A DNA stretch of 64,000 nucleotides. Origin: Romboutsia_C sp015668195 (lineage in GTDB: Bacteria; Bacillota; Clostridia; Peptostreptococcales; Peptostreptococcaceae). The number at the start of each line of letters is the position of its first letter. Position 1 is the stretch's first letter. A model generated the notes under the pieces. It had not been told where the DNA came from and searched no databases. It was given only the letters and a program-made list of their open reading frames with translations. Where the stretch lies: positions 124,001 through 188,000 of the forward strand of contig NZ_JADPFC010000004.1 of assembly GCF_015668195.1 (NCBI RefSeq). The letters are read 5' to 3'. Below, piece by piece: positions 8,636 through 16,979 of the stretch. Position numbers and translations under genes: made by a program.

Positions 8636-8965
8636 ATGATTATAAATATAACCGATTTAGCAAAAAATGCGTTAGATAATTTATTTATAGAGTATAATGT
8701 TAATTATAAAAATATAAGACTTTATTTAAAAGAAATCGCATGACATGGACCTATATTTGACTTGGCTCTGGATGAGGCAAAAGAAAATGATAATATATTT
8801 AAAGTAGATGGATATAATGTAATAATTGATAAGGATTTATCTGCTAAATTTAGTGTTGTTAACATTTATTATAATTCATTTGAATATTATGGTAATTTTA
8901 AAATAACAACTGATTTTATATGGAAAGATGAATATCATTACTGTGATTGGTCTAAAAAATGGTAA
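8636..8965 (+). CDS. HesB-like selenoprotein (in-frame TGA read as selenocysteine)
   Basis: The ATG at 8636 follows TTAGGAGGGCTT. The frame runs 35 codons to TGA (8741-8743) and continues 73 codons to TAA at 8963-8965, giving 109 residues with Sec at position 36. The context IA-U-HGPIFDLALDEAKEND matches the HesB-related selenoprotein family (TIGR01911 type), where Sec or Cys precedes SGP-F-aLDE. The fold is that of IscA/HesB A-type iron-sulfur carriers, but the C-terminal Cys pair of true IscA is absent: one Cys remains near the end. A hairpin suited to a bacterial SECIS follows the TGA. Gene callers unaware of Sec would report only the part from about 8762. The physiological role of the family is unknown. 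A decayed Cys codon is the alternative, but the intact downstream frame argues against it. Confidence 0.82.
8741..8780 (+). promoter_or_regulatory. Candidate bacterial SECIS element
   Basis: The UGA at 8741-8743 is followed after 18 bases by UUGGCUC (8762-8768), which pairs with GAGGCAA (8774-8780) with one G-G mismatch around a UGGAU loop. Bacterial SECIS hairpins sit directly 3' of the UGA within the coding region and present a G in the first loop positions, as here. The fold was done by eye. Confidence 0.55.
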
Positions 8966-8993
8966 AAATACCCTAGCTTACTAGGGTATTTTT
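8964..8993. terminator. Intrinsic terminator of the selenoprotein gene
   Basis: A 13-bp stem AAAAATACCCTAG / CTAGGGTATTTTT with a 4-base loop starts within the stop codon of the selenoprotein gene. Confidence 0.88.
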
Positions 8994-9089
8994 AATATAT
9001 TATTATGTATTTGTAAAATTTATTATTTATAAAAAGTTTAATTAATATTTAATTTTGTTGTAATTTAAAAGCCATATTGACTATAACTC

Positions 9090-10043
9090 TTATTCAAACA
9101 AACTTAAATAATCTTCATATCCTTCTTCTTTCATTTTCTCTTTAGGTATAAAGTTTAAAGAAGCTGAATTTATACAGTATCTAAGACCACCTTTTTCTTT
9201 AGGACCATCATCAAATACATGTCCCAAATGAGAATTAGCTTTGCTACTTCTCACTTCTGTTCTAAACATCCCATGAGAAAAGTCACTTTTTTCAATTATA
9301 GAGTTATTATTTACTGGCTTTGTAAAACTTGGCCATCCACACCCTGAATCAAATTTGTCTTTTGATGAAAATAAAACTTCTCCACTTACTATATCTACGT
9401 ATATCCCTTCTTCTTTATTATCATAATACTTATTTTTAAATGCAGGTTCAGTCTTATCATTTTGTGTTACTTCAAATTGAATTGGAGTTAATTTATTTTT
9501 TAATTCTTTTCTATTAAAATTATTTTTATCCCAATTTTCCTTTATAAAATTATATCTTCCTGATCCTACATAATACATATAGTAATGATTCGGATTTTTC
9601 TTATAATAATCTTGATGATAGTCTTCAGCCTCATAAAATTTAGTAGCTTCTCTTATCTCTGTAACTATTTTAGAATTAAATATCTTACTATCTTCTAGTT
9701 TTTTCTTTGATTTAGTAGCAATATCTTTTTGCTCTTTATCATGATAGAATATTACAGTTTTATACTTTTCTCCTCTATCATTAAATTGACCTTTACTGTC
9801 TGTTGGATCTATTTGTTTCCAGTATATATCTAGAAGTTCATCATAGCTTATTATTTCATCATCATAAGTAACTTCTATAGCCTCGATATGACCTGTTTTA
9901 TCGCTACAAACTTCCTCATATGTAGGATTTTCTGTATATCCACCAGTATATCCTGCTAAAACCTTAAGTACACCATCATATTTTTCAAAAGGTTTTACCA
10001 TACACCAAAAACACCCACCTGCAAAAGTTGCCTTTTTGATCAA
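9090..10043 (-). CDS. msrAB: Fused peptide-methionine sulfoxide reductase MsrA/MsrB
   Basis: A bifunctional 317-residue enzyme that reduces both S- and R-methionine sulfoxide in proteins. The MsrA domain (about 1-155) has GGCFWC with catalytic C11. The MsrB domain (about 175-315) has SGCGWPSF, HLGHVFDD and RYCINSASLNF with catalytic C290. The CxxC zinc-binding pairs of some MsrB proteins are missing. In some clostridia the MsrA nucleophile is Sec; here it is Cys. I prefer the TTG at 10043, 8 bases after AAGGAG, over the GTG at 10052, which abuts that site. It is monocistronic. Confidence 0.93.
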   Translation of the reverse strand: MIKKATFAGGCFWCMVKPFEKYDGVLKVLAGYTGGYTENPTYEEVCSDKTGHIEAIEVTYDDEIISYDELLDIYWKQIDPTDSKGQFNDRGEKYKTVIFYHDKEQKDIATKSKKKLEDSKIFNSKIVTEIREATKFYEAEDYHQDYYKKNPNHYYMYYVGSGRYNFIKENWDKNNFNRKELKNKLTPIQFEVTQNDKTEPAFKNKYYDNKEEGIYVDIVSGEVLFSSKDKFDSGCGWPSFTKPVNNNSIIEKSDFSHGMFRTEVRSSKANSHLGHVFDDGPKEKGGLRYCINSASLNFIPKEKMKEEGYEDYLSLFE

Positions 10044-10164
10044 ACTTATCACTCCTTATAAAATATATACTTTATTTATTCCCATTTCCTACATTAGGTA
10101 ATCTACTTTTTGTATAGTCTTTTTTAAATATATTTTTCAATACTAATATATATTAACACTATTG

Positions 10165-10980
10165 TTATTTAATATATTTTTTATTTAGGTTTATAAATCG
10201 TATATAATAGTATACAGAAAGTGATATTATGACCAATCCTAAAATCAAATACATATGTATTGTTAATGCATTTATATTTATACTTGTATTTATATTATAT
10301 TTTTGTGGTATCTTTAAAACCATAGACATTGAATTATTTATAACATGTAAAAAAATTGGAATTAATATATTTTTATACTTTATATATAATATACAAAGTA
10401 CTACTCCAAACAAACTTGCAAATATAGATGTATATATACTATGGCCTATTCCAAATAAAATAGATGATATTAATATACCAATTTTATAATTATATTTTTT
10501 AGATATATTAATAAATAATACTTTTCTAAATATTATTTCTTCTAATATTGGCCCTATTATTACTACACTTACTATCATTATGATAATATTACCTGTATAT
10601 ATTGTATCACTTGATGATGTTAATAATATATTTTCATATGGTTTATAAGTTAACATAGCTATAGATATTAATAACAATGTAGTACCTGAACTTAACATAA
10701 TGGAATTTATATATCTCCCGATTATTTCTTTTATATCCAATTTTTCTTTAAAATCTATATAAGATTTTTTTATATCATTTATTGATATCCCTAAATATAA
10801 TAATAAAATTATAATAGATACTACTTGTGTACAGATAATAAATACCTTATTTCTATCATCATATATAGATAGATTTATAAGAATACCTATATATTTATAA
10901 TTAAAGATTAGCATTATTACAAATGATATTACTTGTATTAATATAAAATCTATTATTTTTATATCGCTTTTTCTCCTCAT
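10165..10980 (-). CDS. CPBP family intramembrane metalloprotease (CAAX protease-like)
   Basis: A 271-residue polytopic membrane protein with about seven hydrophobic helices. All three CPBP/Abi active-site motifs are present: EE-x3-R (E147, E148, R152 in GPILEEIIFRK), FxxxH (FGIGH 176-180) and HxxxN (HVINN 212-216). Bacterial members act as membrane proteases in processes such as bacteriocin self-immunity or protein processing; the substrate here is unknown. The ATG follows TAGGAGACATTTT. It is monocistronic, with no bacteriocin genes beside it. Confidence 0.88.
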   Translation of the reverse strand: MRRKSDIKIIDFILIQVISFVIMLIFNYKYIGILINLSIYDDRNKVFIICTQVVSIIILLLYLGISINDIKKSYIDFKEKLDIKEIIGRYINSIMLSSGTTLLLISIAMLTYKPYENILLTSSSDTIYTGNIIIMIVSVVIIGPILEEIIFRKVLFINISKKYNYKIGILISSILFGIGHSIYTSIFASLFGVVLCILYIKYKNILIPIFLHVINNSMSMVLKIPQKYNINTSININALTIHMYLILGLVIISLSVYYYIRFINLNKKYIK

Positions 10981-11156
10981 AAAATGTCTCCTAGATCATA
11001 TATGATTTTTGTGTTGTGATACTCTCCTTTTATATTATATCATTAGATATCAATTTTAAATTAATATTATTTATCATTAGTTAAAAATAAAATGTTACTA
11101 TTATTTATATATACAAACTACTTATATAGCTTTAAGTGTGTAAATTTCTTTTAAAT

Positions 11157-11194
11157 AAAAAGGGCTTATATATTAATCTATATAAGCCCTTTTT
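11157..11194. terminator. Intrinsic terminator of the aminotransferase gene
   Basis: A 16-bp stem AAAAAGGGCTTATATA / TATATAAGCCCTTTTT with a 6-base loop lies immediately after the minus-strand stop at 11197. Confidence 0.9.
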
Positions 11195-11196
11195 AT

Positions 11197-12390
11197 TTAT
11201 TTATTAAGTTCTAAATATGCTTCTAGTCCTTCTTTTAAGATTTTAGATGCTTTAGCTAAATCTTCTTTATTTAATATGTATGCAAGTCTTATCTCATCTT
11301 TTCCAAGACCTTCTGTCGCATAAAATCCTTCAGCAGGACAAGGCATAACTGTTTCTCCATCTATATCAAAATCTTTCAATAACCATTTTACAAAATCATC
11401 AGCACTTTTAACTGGTAATTTAGCAACTATATAAAATGCACCAGTTGGTTTTTTACATATAACTCCAGGTACTTTTACAAGTTCATTATATAATACGTCT
11501 CTTCTTTCCTTATATTCTTTATTAACATCTTGTAAATAAGATTTATCAGTTTTATAAAGTTCTACAGCTCCTATTTGCTCTAAAGTCGGTACTGATAGTC
11601 TAGCTTGACATAATTTTAGTATCTGTGCCATAAATTCTTTATTTTTAGATGCTAATGATCCAATTCTAGCTCCACAAGCACTATATCTTTTAGATACACT
11701 ATCAACTATTATAACTCTATCTTCTACTTCTTTAACACTTCCTAAACTAGTATATTCTCCATCATATACAAATTCTCTATAAACTTCGTCTGCTATTATC
11801 CATAAATCATGTTCTTTAGCTATATCACTAATCATTTTTATTTCTTCCTTAGAGTAAACTACTCCTGTTGGATTACCTGGATTTGAGAATAATATAGCAC
11901 GAGTTTTTGAGTCTATCTTTTTTACTATTTCTTCTTTTTTAGGTAAGTGGAAACCATTTTCTGCAAGTGTAGTTATTGGCTTGATTTCAACACCTACTGA
12001 GTTTGCAAAACTATTGTAGTTTGAATAAAATGGTTCTGGTATTAATATATTGTCTCCTTCATTACATAAAGCTATCATGCAGAAAAATAATGCTTCACTA
12101 CCACCATTTAATATAAGTATATCTTCCTTCTCAAAATCGATATTATATTCATTATAGTATCTTTTTATAGCTTCTCTAAGTTCATCTAACCCTTCTGATA
12201 AAGCATACTCTAATACATCTTCTTTGTTACTTGAAATAGCTTCAAAGAAACTTTTAGGTGTTATTATATCAGGTTGGCCTATATTAAGATGATAAACCTT
12301 TTTTCCTTTTTTCTTGGCTTCTGCTGAATAAGTTAATAATTCCATTATAGTAGAAGCTGGTACTGATTTTATTCTTGAAGAAATATTCAT
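11197..12390 (-). CDS. Pyridoxal-phosphate-dependent aminotransferase, class I (AspC/AlaA-like)
   Basis: A 397-residue fold-type I aminotransferase. Recognisable features are the N-terminal NIGQPDI, the cofactor-binding NGGSEALFF, the FSNPGNPTG loop, the DEVYREFVYDG Asp/Tyr region, the Schiff-base Lys in DSVSKRYSACGARIG (near residue 235) and the substrate-carboxylate Arg in DEIRLAYI. It transfers amino groups between amino acids and 2-oxoacids. The amino-acid preference (aspartate, alanine or aromatic) cannot be fixed. The ATG is preceded by TTAGGAGGCAAACGTT. It is monocistronic. Confidence 0.92.
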   Translation of the reverse strand: MNISSRIKSVPASTIMELLTYSAEAKKKGKKVYHLNIGQPDIITPKSFFEAISSNKEDVLEYALSEGLDELREAIKRYYNEYNIDFEKEDILILNGGSEALFFCMIALCNEGDNILIPEPFYSNYNSFANSVGVEIKPITTLAENGFHLPKKEEIVKKIDSKTRAILFSNPGNPTGVVYSKEEIKMISDIAKEHDLWIIADEVYREFVYDGEYTSLGSVKEVEDRVIIVDSVSKRYSACGARIGSLASKNKEFMAQILKLCQARLSVPTLEQIGAVELYKTDKSYLQDVNKEYKERRDVLYNELVKVPGVICKKPTGAFYIVAKLPVKSADDFVKWLLKDFDIDGETVMPCPAEGFYATEGLGKDEIRLAYILNKEDLAKASKILKEGLEAYLELNK

Positions 12391-12639
12391 AACGTTTGCC
12401 TCCTAATGATTCATTGTCAGTTATTTTGTTTTTTGATATCTAATTAACGTTTCATCCATATTCTAACATAAATATAATTTTTTTTTAATATTTTTATATA
12501 TTTACCCAAAAGTAATTATATTCAATATATTAAGTAAATTTAGTAATATATTGAATTTTATTGTATATATGTATATATTTATAAATATGGGTGTAGTATC
12601 TTACCTAATAATTTTATCTTAGTACTAGGAGGAATATTT

Positions 12640-13482
12640 ATGACAAATTTAGTTAGTCCTAATTGGTTAAAAGAAAATATTGATAATAAGGATTTAGTTA
12701 TAGTAGATTGTAGATTCGACTTAATGGACAAAGAATACGGTAAAAAAAGCTATAATGAAAGCCATATAAAAAATGCAGTAAGAGTTGACATAGAAAATCA
12801 GTTATCTAGTGAGGTTAAAATCCATGGCGGTAGACATCCTCTTCCTAGTGTAGATGACCTAGTAAATACCTTTAAAAGTATAGGGATAGATAATAATTCT
12901 ATAGTTGTAGCATACGATGAAGGTGATTTAGCAGGGCCTTCTAGATTATGGTGGATATTAAAATATCTAGGTCATGATAAAGTTTATGTTTTAAACGGAG
13001 GTATAAATGAATTCAAAAGCATTGGTGGAGAAACTACTAATGAAATACCAAAAACTAAAATAGGTAACTTTAAAGCTACTGTAAACAATAATATGAGAGT
13101 TGATATGAATTATGTAAAAGAAAGATTATATAATAAAGATATCGCTATCATAGATTCTAGAGAACATAAAAGATACTTAGGTGAATTTGAGCCAGTGGAT
13201 AAAAAAGCTGGGCATATACCTAGTGCCAAGAACTATTTTTGGATGGATGTATTAAATAAGGATAATGAGTTTATAACCTTAAAATGTTTGGATGATTTAA
13301 AAAAACACTTTGATAAATTAAATGACTATAAGGAAGTTATCGTTTACTGTGGTTCTGGTATAACTGCTTGCCCTAATAGTTTAGCACTTAGTGAAGTTGG
13401 TATATGTCATAAAGTCTATCCTGGAAGTTTTAGTGACTGGATAAGTTATGATGAAAATGAGATTAGTACCTTAAGCGAATAA
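12640..13482 (+). CDS. Sulfurtransferase, two rhodanese domains (thiosulfate / 3-mercaptopyruvate type)
   Basis: A 280-residue protein of two tandem rhodanese domains. The N-terminal domain (about 5-130) is inactive, with YDEGDLAGPSR in place of the Cys loop. The C-terminal domain (about 150-275) has the active-site loop CGSGITACP with nucleophile C237. CGSG-type loops are seen in both mercaptopyruvate and thiosulfate sulfurtransferases, so the donor is left open. The ATG follows AGGAGGAATATTT. It is monocistronic with a strong terminator. Confidence 0.92.
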   Translation: MTNLVSPNWLKENIDNKDLVIVDCRFDLMDKEYGKKSYNESHIKNAVRVDIENQLSSEVKIHGGRHPLPSVDDLVNTFKSIGIDNNSIVVAYDEGDLAGPSRLWWILKYLGHDKVYVLNGGINEFKSIGGETTNEIPKTKIGNFKATVNNNMRVDMNYVKERLYNKDIAIIDSREHKRYLGEFEPVDKKAGHIPSAKNYFWMDVLNKDNEFITLKCLDDLKKHFDKLNDYKEVIVYCGSGITACPNSLALSEVGICHKVYPGSFSDWISYDENEISTLSE

Positions 13483-13528
13483 ATTAAAAAGCATGTTAGT
13501 TAATATTACCTAACATGCTTTTTAATTT
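13481..13528. terminator. Intrinsic terminator of the sulfurtransferase gene
   Basis: A 19-bp inverted repeat AAATTAAAAAGCATGTTAG (13481-13499) with its complement at 13510-13528 lies right at the stop codon. Confidence 0.9.
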
Positions 13529-13572
13529 AAAGGACTATGTTAAATTATTTAGTTGCTAAATACAAATAATAA

Positions 13573-13611
13573 AAATGACCGATACTATATATCGAATAGT
13601 ACCCGTCATTT
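13573..13611. terminator. Imperfect terminator hairpin
   Basis: AAATGAC (13573-13579) pairs with GTCATTT (13605-13611), with an inner TACTAT/ATAGTA pairing and small internal mismatches. It lies before the minus-strand gene ending at 13691 and probably terminates it. Confidence 0.55.
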
Positions 13612-13690
13612 TATAATTAATTCGTATTATATTAAAATTGTTAACAAAGTCTAATCTACAAATTGAAATTTACCTTTATAATTTCTGATT

Positions 13691-13960
13691 TTAACGATTT
13701 TCTTGAGTTTTAATTTTATAATCTATTAAAGCACGTAAGACACCAAATAGAATAACTAGATTTATAAGCCTCTTTCCTGATATTACTTTTAATGTTGCTA
13801 ATAACCCCATTATTGCGAAAGAAAATCCATAAACTAAATTTATAAAAAATTTAATTTTATTATATTTTCCTATATATGTTTTATCATATCCTTCTTTTAC
13901 TTGTGCAATCACAAGTAAAATTCCCAACACTATCATTGATACACTTAATATTGTTATCAT
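13691..13960 (-). CDS. Small integral membrane protein, hypothetical
   Basis: An 89-residue protein with three predicted hydrophobic segments (about 1-18, 35-62 and 66-80) separated by basic loops. No family is recognised. The ATG has a strong site, GGTGGGGGATTAAG. It is monocistronic and lies beside the decayed transposase, but its base composition is like the surroundings and nothing shows it arrived with the element. Confidence 0.6.
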   Translation of the reverse strand: MITILSVSMIVLGILLVIAQVKEGYDKTYIGKYNKIKFFINLVYGFSFAIMGLLATLKVISGKRLINLVILFGVLRALIDYKIKTQENR

Positions 13961-14108
13961 CTTAATCCCCCACCATAAATTTCTACTTATATATATTAAA
14001 AGTACCGTTATTTCGCATTATATAACAATTGCGAACTTTGATTATATTATATTCAACTATGCTCCAATTGCAAAATGGTTTAATTAATTTCGAGTAAAGC
14101 ACCTTATT

Positions 14109-14875
14109 TTAACTTAGTTCAATATATATATTTCTTATAGTATTTATAGTTGAATAATTTTCAGTTGTAACTAAGTTTATAAATAACTCTTTTATCTTTG
14201 AGATATCCTTCTCTTTCTTAGTGATTTCACACCATCTGAACCATGTAAGATAATTCTACAAATACTTGGTCACAACTCCGTTAAAATCCCTAATCCAACT
14301 CTTTAATCTACTGTGATAACTATTTGCGTGTTGAATATTATATATTCCATCTTTATATTTACCACTTTCTATTCTTTTAAGAGTAACATTGAATACTGTT
14401 GGTATTTTCATATACGAATAATGACTATCTACACAAAGAGTAGAACCTTCTTCTATTTTGTTATTAAAGAAACCTTTTAGTTGTGAAAACTTAACTCTAC
14501 CAGTACATAACTTTTTCAGATAGTATATTACCTTTTCTATCTATGCAAATACCTACACATACTTTTTCATTAGAAATACCTCTTAATTTATCACCGATAC
14601 TTTTGCTTGCTTTTGACCAACTCTTTTATGAGGTTTTCTAGGCAAAACAAAGTTAGTTCCTTTATTATGATGTCCCTTGTACGAAACCCTAAATTACGTT
14701 TCATCAGATTCTACAATACCACTAACATATCCCTTGCCAATTATAATATTTAAACAATCTAAGATTCTATGTCTCATAAAGAATGATGTTCTAACACTTA
14801 CACCTAACTCATTGGCACACTCTCGTATTGTTGCTTTATTTGCTAATAAAGTTATATATTTAAAGCATTTTGTTT
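14109..14875 (-). pseudogene. IS1595-family (ISXO2-like DDE) transposase remnant
   Basis: The minus strand encodes a recognisable but broken transposase. From the 5' end it reads TIRECANELGVSVRTSFFMRHRI, then GIVESDET with a TAA where the family continues FF, then RVSYKGHHNKGTNFVLPRKPHKR. A frameshift leads into GISNEKVCVGICIDRKGNILSEK and a second shift into LCTGRVKFSQLKGFFNNK. It continues with CVDSHYSY, NIQHANSYHSRLKSW and NGVVTKYL, then an in-frame TAG, ending at 14109. At least two stops and two frameshifts are present, and the N-terminal zinc-ribbon part is missing. DDE-type motifs (ESDE, VDSH, QH-N--HS) remain readable. No terminal inverted repeats or target duplication were found. Confidence 0.85.
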
Positions 14876-14891
14876 AACATAGCCATTTAAA

Positions 14892-16607
14892 TTAGTATGC
14901 CCTATTGTTATCTACAACGACTTTGTTTTTTCCGGTATTTTTAGCTTTATACATATTTTCATCTGATTTTTTTAAAGTATTTCCATAATGTACATTTGAA
15001 AAAGCCACTCCTATACTTACAGTTGTTTTTATATCCTTGCTCCAACTTATATCTTCTACTGAAGATCTAATCAATTCAGCCAAAAGTAATACTTCTTCCT
15101 TTATTTCATAACATGATATTATTACAAATTCTTCCCCACCGTATCTACACAAATAAGTATGTTCTTGTAATAATTTTTTTATAGTGTTAGTAATAACTTT
15201 TAAAACTTCATCTCCAAATTGATGCCCATAAGTATCATTTATATATTTAAAGTTATCTATATCTATCATTACTACAGAAAATTTTATATTTTTATCTAAT
15301 AGCTCCTCATATTTACTATCAAAATAAGCTCTATTATATGTATTTGTCAGTTTATCTTGCAATGTTAAATGTTTCATATTTATTAATCTATTTCTATTGT
15401 ATTTATATATTACGGCAAATATAATACTTCCAAATAGTATTATTATAAATAGAAACTTTATCATATTATTTTCCTTCTCTAACTTGTACTCTTTACTGGC
15501 TTGTTCTATTATATAATATGAATAATCTTTATATCTATTGTCTTCAGATTTTCTTATTACATCAAGTAACTTATCTGTATATAAATTCGCCTCATCATAT
15601 TTTTTTTGTTTTTCTAACAATTTTATTAATCTTGTTAAGGCATACTTTATATCCTGTTCTCTGTTTTTTTCATATTCATCTTCTTCAAGTACTTCTTTAT
15701 ATGTATATACGGCCCTATCAATATCTCCAATAGCCTCATAATATTTACCTATAGCAAGTTGATATATAGTTTTTCTATTTCCCACCATTAAATTTTCATT
15801 ATTTAAAAGTTCTTTAGATTTATCTAAAAATATCTTTGCTTGTTTTGAATTATTTTCTGATAAATAGATTGAAGATTTTATAGTATATATCAATATATTT
15901 AAATCGTAATATTCATTTTCATCTATATAATTGCTATATTTTCCTACTTTTTCTATGTATTTTTTTGCATTACTGTACTCATTGTTTTTTAAATATATTT
16001 CCGCTATGTTTAAATTTCCATACAATTGTATAAATTTATTTTTATATTCATCATTAATTTTTACGGCAAGTCCATCTTTTATACTCTTTATTCCAGTACT
16101 TTCGCCTTCTATCTCTGAAAACAATACACCTAGATCTATTAAGCATTTAGCTTCATTAAATTTGTCATTTCTTTTTTTAGATAATATTAGTGTATTTAAT
16201 ATATACCTAGATGCTTTTGCATAGTTTTGTTCTAGTAAATACGCACTTTGAAGTTTACTGGATACTATAAATTTAGAATTTGTTGATAAATGCTTACTTT
16301 TTTCCATTGTAGTTAGTATGTTTATAACTTCTTTTAATCCTCTTTCTGTATTTCTAATATAATCAGTCATTTGAACTATATATTCACATACTATATTGTA
16401 ATCTTTAGGCTTTATTTTTGAAAATTTATTTTTAAAGATGTCTATTGCTTTATTATATTGTTTATCATATATAGTTTTTTTAACTTTACTTTCGATTTGC
16501 ATAATCTCTTTTTTTATATTTTGTTTATGTGTCCCATATGATAATGATATACATGTAACAATAGCTATGATTATATATATTATTTTTTTTATTTTTGCTC
16601 CCCCCAA
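14892..16607 (-). CDS. Membrane diguanylate cyclase with TPR-like sensor region and GGDEF domain
   Basis: A 571-residue protein. A membrane segment (about 7-25) is followed by a long helical TPR-like extracytoplasmic region (about 30-370), a second membrane helix (about 383-402) and a C-terminal GGDEF domain with RYGGEEF (motif residues about 490-494). The intact GGEEF predicts c-di-GMP synthesis at the membrane. An RxxD inhibitory site is not seen in the residues just before the motif, so product inhibition may be weak. I accept the TTG at 16607, which has AGAAAGG at good spacing. The stop lies 17 bases from the decayed transposase. No c-di-GMP riboswitch was recognised in the window. Confidence 0.9.
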   Translation of the reverse strand: MGGAKIKKIIYIIIAIVTCISLSYGTHKQNIKKEIMQIESKVKKTIYDKQYNKAIDIFKNKFSKIKPKDYNIVCEYIVQMTDYIRNTERGLKEVINILTTMEKSKHLSTNSKFIVSSKLQSAYLLEQNYAKASRYILNTLILSKKRNDKFNEAKCLIDLGVLFSEIEGESTGIKSIKDGLAVKINDEYKNKFIQLYGNLNIAEIYLKNNEYSNAKKYIEKVGKYSNYIDENEYYDLNILIYTIKSSIYLSENNSKQAKIFLDKSKELLNNENLMVGNRKTIYQLAIGKYYEAIGDIDRAVYTYKEVLEEDEYEKNREQDIKYALTRLIKLLEKQKKYDEANLYTDKLLDVIRKSEDNRYKDYSYYIIEQASKEYKLEKENNMIKFLFIIILFGSIIFAVIYKYNRNRLINMKHLTLQDKLTNTYNRAYFDSKYEELLDKNIKFSVVMIDIDNFKYINDTYGHQFGDEVLKVITNTIKKLLQEHTYLCRYGGEEFVIISCYEIKEEVLLLAELIRSSVEDISWSKDIKTTVSIGVAFSNVHYGNTLKKSDENMYKAKNTGKNKVVVDNNRAY

Positions 16608-16977
16608 AATATATCCTTTCTTTTTTGTATATATATTCCTAAACTTCTTATAGTTTATATTCTATCATATTTTTACATTTTTATTTAATTTTTCTTTATA
16701 TATCAAACTATCTTTATAGTTACTAATGTTTAAACAGTTCTAGAAGAAAATCATATCTTTCTTTGTAAAGACTTAATACATTATCTATAAACTCCATGGA
16801 ACTACCCCTTTAACCAAAAGATTTATATCAATAAATTATATTTATTCTATTTTATTCAATTTGAGAACTGCTTTATATTTGCTCAATTACTATATATAAT
16901 TATTTAAATGTTATTTATATTTAATAAAGTCTATAATTTTTTATAATAAAATAACTCCCTATTTCTAGGGAGTTATT
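16608..16977. other. Intergenic region between the GGDEF and MutS2-like genes
   Basis: About 370 AT-rich bases. It holds the MutS2-like gene's terminator at the right end (16948-16979) and a possible 24-codon ORF on the minus strand (16723-16797). It presumably also holds the GGDEF promoter, for which no convincing -35/-10 pair was found. Nothing else stands out. Confidence 0.6.
16723..16797 (-). CDS. Possible 24-residue small ORF
   Basis: ATG (16797) to TAG (16723) encodes 24 residues, MEFIDNVLSLY... ending ELFKH. AAAGGGG lies 7 bases before the ATG, a fair ribosome binding site. The amphipathic sequence vaguely recalls the first residues of osmoprotectant ABC permeases, so it may be a free-standing microprotein, an upstream ORF for the GGDEF gene 115 bases downstream, or a gene remnant. 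Evidence is only the site and the frame. Confidence 0.3.
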   Translation of the reverse strand: MEFIDNVLSLYKERYDFLLELFKH

Positions 16978-16979
16978 TT
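16948..16979. terminator. Intrinsic terminator of the MutS2-like gene
   Basis: A 14-bp stem AAAATAACTCCCTA / TAGGGAGTTATTTT with a TTTC loop overlaps the stop codon of the minus-strand gene ending at 16978. Confidence 0.9.

Noticed and set aside
8762..8965. 67-codon frame starting at TTG as a separate gene
   Set aside because: It has no ribosome binding site and is the part of the HesB-like selenoprotein downstream of the TGA.
10165..10980. Bacteriocin immunity locus suggested by the CPBP protease
   Set aside because: No precursor peptide, leader motif or export gene was found on either side.
14677..14877. Plus-strand 66-codon open frame over the transposase
   Set aside because: It lies antisense to clear IS1595 transposase blocks on the minus strand and has no ribosome binding site.
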